Positions 26,666 through 38,600 of a DNA stretch of 62,000 nt are shown piece after piece; position 1 is the stretch's first letter, and every line of letters begins with the position of its first letter. Under the pieces are notes generated by a model. That model ran no database searches and had not been told where the DNA came from. It saw nothing but the letters and a program-made list of their open reading frames with translations. The stretch comes from Phoronis australis (taxonomy: Eukaryota; Phoronida; Phoronidae). The stretch covers positions 182,894-244,893 of the forward strand of contig NMRA01000156.1 of NCBI GenBank assembly GCA_002633005.1. The letters are read 5' to 3'. The position numbers and the translations under genes were made by a program.

Positions 26666-29600
26666 ATCCGATAATTAGGGTTAGGTGGAAGTTGTTGCAC
26701 TGTGCATGACAATGAACAGCTGATGCGAGTATGACGTGCAGGAGAAAAGCCGGCTGTATGTAACTGCAGCTTGCCCCATGCTTGCAGCCACGCAGGAATT
26801 ACTGTACAAGTGACACAAATTACCCTGGAATAAGTTACCTCACCTGATAATGTGGAGTAAATTGTCACAAGTGGGGTAAGTTGCACTAGTTTAAACAGCC
26901 TCCACAAAGCACTCAAACCTAGCGACATTTCGTTCCAGGAGTAACTTGTTCTAGGGTAAGTCTATGTGTGGACGGCACTAAAATCGTAAATTTGTAATCA
27001 CTGGAATATGATGGAGTGCATTGCCTAATTAATAGAACAGCCTCGTACCGTTTACCATTTACAGTACTATTGATATAAGTCTACTAGTGTCTGCTGCAGT
27101 AGTAGTTGTTGTTGTTGTATGGGCCCCAATGACAGTGTAAAAGACTTGTGTGTAATTTCTGAAAGCAAACCCATGGAAATATATTTTGAATGTACAGCCA
27201 TGGACTTCTTGAACCAGAATTATAATTTTCAGTTGTTAATATGGTTATGGACAGTGTATGATGAAATATATTTTATTTTCCCATGTGCATAGTTTTTTGC
27301 TTACATTTATAGCTCGGTTACCTCCATCTCATGCCACACAGTTTGATAGCCATGTTCCGATTATACACCTCATTTTCCTCTTATACAACCTACCAATCAA
27401 TTTGTATGGGTGGACTTAATGTGAATACATCGCAGTTGCGGATAATGTTCAGCTGGTGTAGAGAATTGCTGATCGTTGGTCCGTTAGTACAAATTCAGCA
27501 TTTGAAATGCTGGTTTGAATGCTGTTCATAATACACCCAGATGCGTTCTAGCACTTTCTGGGATTAACTCTATTTCCTGTTTCCGTAGTAAATACTTAAA
27601 AGAGAGTTTTTTTTATACTTTTAAGAGATGTCAATCAAGCTTGAATGACTGCTTATTGCTTTGTGTCCTGCTTTTCAGGCCTCGGAATTAGCGAGTCAAG
27701 CGTCCAAGAAAACCAAGGAAGCAATTGTACCACTGAATGAGAAGGTGAGCATAAGGCTTTGTTTACATACACTAGTTATTGTGCTCAAGAGAGAGAGGTC
27801 GGATACTGTAGATGGTGTGTCAGAGTCTTAGACTTTTAGTCGCGTTGTTGTGCATAGATTTTGGGGTAAACGGATTCTTCTTGCTCGTTGTTTTGCATTG
27901 CAGTGAGATTCATTTTCTTTGTTAGACTTTCTTCATGCTTTCATTCTTTTTTGTTGAGGATTTTTTCCTGAACTCTGATGTCGAAAATTGCTTCGTTCGA
28001 TAATTTTTATATTGATTAAATAAATTTTTAGTTCTTTTTCTTATCTAGGTGTGTTAGTAGTCAACTCGATTCAAGTCAACCTTAGAATTTAGTGACGCTC
28101 ATTCAGTTTGACGCGTTAACTTGCCGACTGTGTGTAAAGAACTCGATTACATTTGAACAAATTTGACCCCACGGTTTCAAAAATACATATGCCGACATTT
28201 TGAGCAACTTCAATGGTACTAACTCGACTAATTACATATTAATCAATATTTATTCTGACAAGTGTCAATTTCAACCACGCACTTCAGAGGTAGCCCGAAG
28301 ACTATGATATCTTTGGTGAAGATCTCAAACTGTACAGCGACTTGAAATTAATCCTGTTTCTACATTTGAAAGGGTACTTTGCTGTTTGAAAAATCAATTT
28401 GGCGAAATCAATTGCATGTGGGCGCTGATCAGTGGGGGGTTAATTGAAAATTCTCAAAAAAGTTGACGATGGGCACTTAGCCAAGCAGGGCTTGCTTTTG
28501 GTAGAATCTTATCAATTCCAGACAAAAAAATGTTAAAATTGCACTTTTTCATTTTTGTAGTGTTTCTAACATTGTTTTGAATTTCCACAATTTTTTCAAA
28601 TTATTTTCTGTAGGTATCTGTGATACAGAAGATTTTGTTATTCTAAATCTAATCCTTTTATTGTGAGCGTGCAGGGTAGTACGGTAAAATCTCCAATTTC
28701 CAACAAGAAATATTTGTCAAAATTTGTCTTTCTTCATTTTTCAAAAGCTTCTGTTGTTGCTGCGAATTTCCACAATTTCTCAGAAAGGTTGTGCGATGGC
28801 ATCTATTGTATAGATTTTTAAATTTGATATAACATTGATTTGGTATAAAATTTTACCTTTCAGCCGCGTTGTGTTCTAAGTTTATGAGATTTTATCGTAT
28901 TGTTGATCTTCCGGTCTCCAAGTCTTTATAGACATTACCCACTCCTTAATCAAACCTGACATTTTCATACACTATCAAATTTACCAATTGATAGTTTTCA
29001 AGAGACTGCAGTTATTGAGAAATGAGACAGACCTCTTGGAAAGCCTGTGGGGAAGCAGCTGAAATTATCTTGGTTTGCTCGAAAGGTCACGGCACGCGTG
29101 AGCACTTGTGTAATTATTAGCTACGTGTACAGAATGCTGATCAGCAAAACAAAGACTGATTGACCGATTATTTTGGCACAGACGCGTGGATGAAATAACT
29201 GACCAGCAGCACAATTGTCAAAAAGAATAGAGAGCTTCATCCCAAGCCACTGACTTGTGAATGTACGATGGTTGCGTAGACAGCGCCTTTTTGGCTAGGT
29301 TTAGTTACCGGTATTACAGTTTAGTCGATATGCTAAACGTGAAACCGAAGTTTTTTTTTTATTTTAGAGGTGTGATGGTGTATTACTTTGAAAACATGAC
29401 CAAAGATGCGTATTGAGAACGTTGGATCATTTTGGACATTTTACTTGTTTTGGAAATTATTAATTCTGGAGAAAACTTTTTTTTTTCGGAACAACATTTC
29501 GATTGTAGAGAATTTATTGTATGCAATGAATTACTTTTTTCAGATGATAGTTTGTCATTTTGTGAGTCTTTCTCTGCTGAACTCTGCCAGACATTTCCAG

Positions 29601-32600
29601 AACTACATACCAGCCCCTTCACCTAATGGCTGTAGACTTCTTTCATCATGTTCATGGCATTAACACAGTAAAGATACTGAATACCATCATTTGTTTGATA
29701 ATAAATCATCTGGCAGACATCAGGTTGGGTTCACACACATCTTGTTGACTGCATTTTCTAGTAAACATTTCCTGTTATTATCCTTTATTCCCACATTTAG
29801 GTGTCATGTGTTGGACAAGTGAAATTATTTTTTGATTGTCTCACAAGCAGCATCGAACAAATGGTTTTTATTATTTCCAAGTTCTAGTGTTAGCCACCGT
29901 CAGAGATTGGCTTGCGCAATTGTAGACATTCACATTAGATTAGTTGAGTAGTTTTTTTTTTCAAAGTTTACTCGAGCAGTCGCAGGTTTTGTACTTTTAC
30001 CAAGCATTACGGTGAATTGTTATCGTGAACGAAGGTGCATTAGTATAGAGAACGACTTGATGAGGTGTGGAACTCTAATGTAGGATGAGATGTCAGTGGT
30101 TCAACTGGTTGATTGACTAAATGGTTGAAGTGTTTATCTTAAGATCGATATTGTTGATAATGATATCAATGCTCATGTCAACGTTACTGGTTTGTAACAT
30201 TTGTAGGAAGCTTAATCGTCCATTAGTTTCAGTTTGTTTTGGGCATATGTAACAGTGGAAGTGTCGTACGTATTAGAGTAATACAGTGCCACTGTTTAGC
30301 ATACGATATGCATGGTGGACAAGTGAAGTCTTATTTTGTCAATTTTCTCAACAAAAAATGAAGACTTGAAAGTGTCAGTCTGATATTCGTATTGGTTCAC
30401 AGCGCGTAGGTGTCATAAAATAACATTCTGTAATATAGTATAAGAATCAATAAATCTATTATTGGACTAGTAATAGATTTATTGATTCTTATACTATGTC
30501 CCAACTGGATGACTGAAAACATTCATCGTAACATTCTGTAATGTTTCCCTTATTTGCAGCAAGGCTTTAAAAAATACAAAAGTGACAATTTTTACGATAG
30601 GTTTGCGTGCGGAATAATTGCAGAAGTACTGTATTGTATTTCATGTTGCTGAATTTATCTGGTGCCGCGGCGCTCACTCGGCTGAGAGGAAAGGTGTCTG
30701 TACCTTCCGAGAGGGAATTTTTCGGTTGAAGGGAAAGTCCCTTTCTTTGCTGTATCACAACCAATGCCACTCACACGGTTGCAACCCCTCCTCGACAAAG
30801 CTTCATGTGGTCAAAACTAACATTTTGCGTAAGTGATTCTAAGGGGCACGTTTTTGTCGTTGGATGGGAATTTCGGAGCATGACGAGGGATTTTCGTATG
30901 ACTTTCAAATATTTTGGGCGCAACCTGTAGAAGAGCCAATGTATTAATGGAGCTTTGCTTGTGTATTCTGCAACCGATGCCATTGTTCAAGTGAACGATG
31001 AGTTCCTCATAATGGTCTTTTGGTGATTTCTTCAAGAGGGCTTGCTCTTCATCATTATGATGTTGAGGAATTTGGACTTGAACCCTTTTAAAGAGCCAGT
31101 ACAATTTAAAAACACTGAAAGTGGACTTTTTGTAGAGCCTATGAAGTGAATCTTTCGTTTTGATTCTGGCCGGGGAAAAGCCCATCCACTAGATCCCCTC
31201 AGGCATAAAAACCACCTGTGATTTCACTCGAGAGGCAGATGTGTGCTATCGCTTGAAGTATGCATACATAGCCCTGTTGTCTAGAATCTTCCCCAGAATG
31301 TATTGGCCTTGCGTGAATTCAGTTGGCTCAGCTTTGTAGCCCAAGCAAGTCTGGTGCACCGCAAAAGGCATTCAGCCAGCGGCCCACTTTTTTGGGCATG
31401 ACCTCTACTGATAATTTCTTCAAACCACAATGTTTGTCCTTACTGTTTTACTTAGATGGCCTTGTGAATTTTGTTGGCTAGGTCAAGTTATAATTGTGTA
31501 TTCGCTTGGTTTAGATGTAATACTCCTAGGTATGAGACCAAAGGTAGCCTTACAAAGGTCTAAAGGTCGCACACGAATGATGAAATTTTCGACGTCTTCT
31601 TTTAGAAATGATGTAATTTTCAACTTCGCCTATAGTGTTGATTCCAGCTCTAAAACTTACATATCTGCTATGAATCATGCCACATCCTTCTGAAATTTCC
31701 TGGAAAGAAGCCATGGCGAAGCTTCCTAATTGAGTAAAAGCTATATTTTGCAGTTATTGAATTACTCGTCATGAAATCAATGTTCACCGAGTTTAACACA
31801 TCTTGCTGGGATTGAGCTCATGTTCCTGCAAACAAGACCTCAAAATTGAGGTTGAGGCTCTTCAATTTAGTGCGCAAGATAAACATTTTTTAAAATTTTA
31901 TTTTGCTTTTGTTACACTGCTGTTCGCTAACACGACATGGTGAAATGTTACAGTGAAAATTCTTCAATTTCAGACAAAATTAATGTAAAAAATTGCCACG
32001 TTCATTTTTATTTTTCAGAGGCTTACCACATTGTTGCAAATGCTCAAATTTTTACCAAATGGTGTTTGGTAATAGCTACGCCATACAAACCATGCTAAAA
32101 GCAAAGTAAATTTTCCTTAAAAGTTATGTTTGTTGAGAAATTTGACGAAGTGAAATTTCATCTGTCCGCCATTATTGGGTCCTAAACTCGAGAATTTTTA
32201 TGGCAACAACATGAAGAAGACTTTGAAAATCTAGTTGTAAATTCTGTATTTTACATTGCTGCTCTCTCCATACTGTGAAGAGTTTGATGTCGTATGTGTG
32301 CTGTTGAAATATAATCTTTCAGAGGCTTCCTTCAATAATGTGAATACCTACAATTTCTCAGAACCATTGTCAGATGGCAGCTATGATATACATCTTTCAA
32401 TGAGACAAAGCGTTTATCTGGCGTTACGCATTTTTATGAAAAAAATGAAGGAAATAAAATTGCAGGTGTCGGCCACATTGCATCCTAAATTGGTGATATT
32501 ATGCTGTAATTAGATGCAGACGTTTCAAATTGTTTTTTGCACGAGAATTTTGCTTGTGTTTTGAAAACCACTCACAAGTGAGTTTTCTTTTTGTTACACC

Positions 32601-35600
32601 TTCCTAAGAGCCATAATATAGTTCTTAAAGTTATGTATACTGAGCCCTATCTGTAGGTGCATGCATGTGCACTTCGCCTAATATCTACATTATACAGTTC
32701 TATGTACAACCCTGTCAGCATGTCTGCGCACTTTGCCAAATATTTACCAAAAGAATTTAATTCAGGAAAATAACTGAAGTGCGTAATTGATATCAAAAAT
32801 ATTTGCCACTCTTAAATTGAGTAAGGAACCAGGTACGACTAATTATATTATGGTAAGTGGCCTAAATTAAAACTTTGATAGAAAGTATGAGTTTATCGCT
32901 GCTTTAAATTTATATAGTTTGTCTTTGTGCACAGGTTAAGGATGGTACACTGTTCAACGACGTCTCCAACACTATGAGTGGGTTTGCATCGAAGGTATGT
33001 CAGTATGCTTCGGAGTGCTTGTTTACAAAAAATTACCTTGTCGACTTTCATTAGAATTTAGTTAAGAGACCCTGGTTTTCGGTCTTCAAAAACAATGAAA
33101 TCCATTTGGTTCTGTAACCTAGCAACATCCATTTTTATTGATTCAAAGTGATAAGTTAAGCAGAAATGATCGGTGAGTTGCCGTATTTTTCCCACTGATT
33201 TATTCCGCCGCTGCACCCCATTGTTTCTCAAAACCAGAAGGAGAACAGCGCCACGTTCAGAAAGAATGAATAACTACTTGAACATGTCAACTGCAAAACG
33301 ATCGATTTGTGGCCAGAGTCATGAAATTTGTTGAATTGTGTTTTTAATTATTGGTAATTTGATATCAAGAATATCAGATTTTTGCTCGAAACCTCTAATA
33401 TGAGAAGTGCAATTTAGTGAATTCTTCCTAGGGTTTCTTCTATTGATGACCTTTGACTTGAATGGCAATGAAAGCATTGTGATGTTACCACAGGTGACTG
33501 CATATACATGCAAAACTAGACGATGATCGTAGCTTAAGGAGGCTTTCAACAATAAATTTTCTGAATTATCGGCTTGTCAGGGAAGGCAATAAATAGCCTT
33601 GAAGCTTTTTTGCTTTCATTCAAGGTTTGAGAGTTTTTTTGCCGACATACTTTTAGGGTGAGAACATCCTGTTGTTGTGTGATTTACAGATCAGTAACAT
33701 CGTCAGTTTAGGACACAATATGATAGACGAGCTAAATTTCACTTCTTGTTCTTTCATGAAATTTGTGTACCACACAATCAATGTTTTACCAAGTTTAAGT
33801 TCCGTGTCGCAGTTGAGATGGTTCAATAGTTTGAAAAACTAGACTTTCGTAAAAATGTTCAAAGTCCCTGCCATACAAAGGTAATGTTGGAAATTATTTT
33901 TGCTCAAAATTGGTGAAAATTTGCAATATTTGTAAAAAATATTGACTAAATCTTCTAGCTGAAAATTGACATACCGGTGCTATTAGAGGGAAAATCTGCA
34001 GCTCTCTTATTATTATTAAACGTGTTCATAAGATTTGTCAGTTTCTAGGCACTGTTCTGTATTATATTAAAATTCTCTGACGGCCTTTTGTCCATTTTCT
34101 TTTCTTTCTCAAATTTGATCTAAAAAACTCACACAGGGCAAATTAGGTCAAACTCAAATAAATCAACTTAGCGATGCTATTCAATGAACCGAATTCGGTC
34201 CATGTTGTATTCCCATGTAATTAGGACTGTTAACTCTTGATATTAAATAAAGATGGCGCTGCACGAGGCTCATATTTTGACATAACGGGACAGTTTTGAT
34301 AAGTTTGTGCTTTTTTCTTAAAAACTACAAAATCATTTTGCACGTGTTTGTTACAGGTGTCGAGTGTCGGCGCCAAACACTTGAAGGGGTTCCAGGCCAT
34401 GTGGAGCAACCAGCAACCAGCACTAGAGGGCGGGGCAGGCGAACAGTCGTCGCTGCTCGGCGGAGGTGGATACGGATCGTCTGGAAAAACTGGGTGAGTT
34501 ACGTAGCCATTTCGACTATAAATTCACGTCTCGTTTGAAAAATCTTGTTATGACACTGTTTCCAGTTTTTTATCAAAACAACTGACAAGTATTTTGAAAT
34601 TCACGAAAGCGTGGCTTATGGATGGATACTTCTTAAAAACATGAAGGATTGCTACTTTAATACGGTTCATTAAATCATAGATCAAAAATGACTCTTAGTG
34701 ATTAATTATAACCTGACTTAACCACCCATCGTACTTTAAACTTCTGGTTATTAACTTCCTATTGATCCACGAGTTGAATGATTCTGTGAAGAATTGGCTC
34801 CGACTTGAACTGACATAACTCAACTTGAACTGACATAACTCAACTTGAACTGACATAACTCAACTTGAACTGACATAACTCAACTTGAACTGACATAACT
34901 CAACTTGAACTGACATAACTCGTGCAGGTAGCATTTCGCAGTTGTTGTTGATGCATTTGTGCGTGTATAATTAGTGACAGCTGAAGAGCTCAGTCAATGG
35001 GCAGTGTGTGTGTGTGTGCTGTGATTAGGTTACTGCAGAGGTTGAGATCACCGTGTGAGTGTAATCAATGCCGATTCCTAGATGACGATAGAGTGCGTTG
35101 CTGGCAGGGTTCTGCATTTTGGGGATTTAAATGAAAAATGAATGTTTATTATGAATTATCTTGCCTTTTCAACCAATATTTCAAGTTAGCATTATGCGAT
35201 CCCATAGAAAAATATTAGCCTGATGGAGCATGCCCTTGGCTACCAATGTGCGAATTTAAAAAGCTCTATCTTGAAATTCGTATGAGGATTGGCATTTCTA
35301 AAGAATTTTGTCTTTCTTTTGCATTTTTAGTCTGTGGTGCACTGTAATTTACGAATGGTGAAAATGTGCGCGTGAAATTTCAAGTTTAATTCAATTTTTA
35401 AATTTAGTTCAGCTCCGTAAAAGGTCGGGAAGGATGACGGGAATGATATAAATCAGTACTCGGCGCTTGTTCATACAAAGTAAATATTATTGGCTTTAGG
35501 GTGTGGTAATATTTGAAAAAAATAGTTGTTCTTGGGGAACTCGCTGTGTAGACACGAATAGAAGTGCCGGGGCAAGTTACCCTAGAGCAAGTTACACTAC

Positions 35601-38600
35601 CTCAATAAGGTGGTGTAAGTTGTCATGCATGTATCAAGTTGTCCCAGCACAAGTAGTGTCCTCACTACTCCGGTTAAGTCTCGCCGGTTCCGGACACACT
35701 GTGACAAGAAAAATTTTATTTTCTCATTTCTTTCATGAAAGTTATGTAGCATCTAATTATTGCTGTACCATCTTCAGGCTCGGTACCATAGCTACAGCTG
35801 GAAAATGTTTTGAAAAAAATGTGGAAGTTCACCACATCGTTAGAGGGTCTTGAAAAACAAAACGGGGTGATTTTGGCAATTATTTAATTGATTTTGTCCA
35901 ACGTTAGTGAGATTTCCTCATACTAAAGCTCGTGACAACTCGCTCTCGCTCTTGGAGAATACCTTGTTGTAGGGTAACTCGTCATGGGCACTTTATATAT
36001 CCTAGACACATCAGTCACAAGTCAACAGAGTGTGTTGCTTTTGTTCTAGGACTGTTCATATTACTCCCAGCTTTTGTTTAACAAATAATTGTCTTTCTGG
36101 GGATTGTCAGTTACTTCCTCGTAGGAACATTCTGATTGAAACAAGGCAAAGCAAGTCCGAAACTCCATTGAATTAATGTATTGATTTTCGTCGTGCTCGG
36201 CGGTTTTAGTCATGTTTCATTAGACTCAATACTGCGTTTTTGTTCATTACAGTATCGAAATCATCTTCGTTTTACTGGGTGATTATCTCTTTAGTCCATT
36301 GCACTCTGTCATGATTACTACTGCTGCTAACAGCCATCACCTAGTAACCTTTGGCTTAATGGTATTTATCTCTGACAGTTGTAAAGAATCAACGTAATTA
36401 GGTGTGTTTATAGGTTGTTATTGTCTTCCACTCAGAAGTGTAATGATGCAGGGACGAAATGAGTGTTTTGATTGTGCAAAACTGTAAGAATAAATTTGCC
36501 CTGCAAACTCGATTTAATTAACCCACCGATTTTGCATCTTTTCCCTTTCGAAAACAAAATTCACCGGTTTCTGGGCTAGTAAGTCATTTTGCTTACAGAT
36601 TATTTATTTTGTCCGGTGAATCGACTATTTGTCTTGCAAATCAGTAGCCATATTCTGATATATGGGTGACGTATTGTAACGTGGCATATTGCTAGATGAT
36701 GATAGATTACNGTTGTTGGGTAACTCGTCATGGGCACTTTATATATCCTAGACACATCAGTCACACATCAACAGAGTGTGTTGCTTTTGTTTAACAAATA
36801 ATTGTCTTTCTGGAAATTGTCAGTTACTTCCTCGTAGGAACACTCTGATTGAAACAAGGCAAAGCAAGACCGAAACTCCATTGAATTAATGTATTGATTT
36901 TCGTCGTGCTCGACGGTTTTAGTCATGTTTCATTAGACTCAATACTGCATTTTTGTTCATTACAGTATCGAAATCATCTTCGTTTTACTGGGTGATTATC
37001 TCTTTAGTCCATTGCACTCTGTCATGATTACTACTGCTACTAAGCAGCCATCACCTAGTAACCTTTGGCTTAATGGTATTTATCTCTGACAGTTGTAAAG
37101 AATCAACGTAATTAGGTGTGTTTATAGGTTGTTATTGTCTTCCACTCAGAAGTGTAATGATGCAGGGACGAAATGAGTGTTTTGATTGTGCAAAACTGTA
37201 AGAATAAATTTGCCCTGCAAACTCGATTTAATTAACCCACCGATTTTGCATCTTTTCCCTTTCGAAAACAAAATTCACCGGTTTCTGGGCTAGTAAGTCA
37301 TTTTGCTTACAGATTATTTATTTTGTCCGGTGAATCGACTATTTGTCTTGCAAATCAGTAGCCATATTCTGATATATGGGTGACGTATTGTAACGTGGCA
37401 TATTGCTAGATGATGATAGATTACTTTGTCTGCAAATGTGCAACACTGCCTACAGTTTACAGAGTTAGACCGGGATTTAAAGCAGTGAATTTTGTCAGGT
37501 TTTTAAAATTCTTTGATATCACAATTTTGTCAAATCTTCATTGCTGTGTCATGTGGGATGTTCTAATGATTCATGTTAAAATCTCCAATGTCAATAAGTA
37601 TCATGGGTAAATGGTATTTTGTCCGATTACTTTTATTAGTCTTGTACTCTAAACGTAGTAAAAACTTCATTTCGAGTAAACAGTTATTATCATATTACCA
37701 TCTTTCTGTTTTTCAAAGGCTAACTGTTAGTAGTACTCTTCTCATAAATCGCACTTACAGAGATTGGATTTTAGGTTTACTCGGACATGTTCCACAATAC
37801 GATTGTTCTAACTCGTGCATTCGGTCCCTCAGTTCAGTCTGATTTTGCCTTGGATAAAATCTCTCATTAAAGTTGGATCTGACTGAAGACTGTTCTACTG
37901 TGAATTGCTTTGAGTGTATTGTATTGTTTGTTTTTTTTGCGAAATTAGTGCACTTGCCACCACAGCAGTCAGCACACATCAAACACATTTAAATTACAAC
38001 AGGAAGTAAACATACAGAAGTCGGAATTGTTTGGCAAAAATTCGGGCAAGATCGGTGAAACATGTGCCTCTAGTGTATGCAATCAGATACGGATCATGAC
38101 ACAACCTTTTTTTTGGTCGATGAATCCGACTGAGTTTTGGCGACCTCAGATTTCGTTTGGCAACCTGGGATTTTCACGAAGTCGCCAAGTGTGTTTTGGC
38201 TAGGTGCCGAGCTCTGATTGTTGTACTTTCTCACTGGTTCACCTAATGATTAATAACAATTTTAAACACAAATTAAATATGTTTTTGACAAAATCTCCCC
38301 CTGTTGTCTGTTGCAGTAATAAGCCTCTGCTGGAGTCTCAAGACTCCTGGTCCGATTGGAATGACTGGGATGGAGGTCAGGACGAGCCAGGACAGGAAGT
38401 GACGGATGGCTGGTCGGACTCGTGGGGTGAAGACAATCATCTAGGGCAACAGGCTATGAAAGCTGATGAAGAAAGCTGGGGAGATTGGAGCAATGACCCG
38501 GTGGGAACGAAAAAGTCGTCTGCTGAGGATCAGCGGAACTCGAGGGGATGGAGTGATTTAAAAACGACAACCAGTGCTTCTAGTGCAAATAAGAAGAGTT

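Larger units (their letters stand above)
12348..27678. other. ARFGAP1 intron 7, 15.3 kb, repeat-rich
   Basis: The flanking exons join in phase 0 and their protein segments (…ASTASQK then [11 protein letters not shown]…) match the family with little or nothing missing, so no obligatory exon is required inside. The intron holds copies of families C and D, the CAGGGCTTGGAAT element, two copies of a 230-bp repeat, a 14-bp minisatellite, several MITEs, a CA microsatellite and one candidate cassette (26165-26224). A poly-G tract with an undetermined base lies at 14097-14113 (N at 14110). I saw no other gene on either strand. Confidence 0.7.

Noticed and set aside
26572-26928. 118-codon minus-strand frame with a run of Cys-Val repeats
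   Set aside because: It is the translation of the CA microsatellite inside a MITE.
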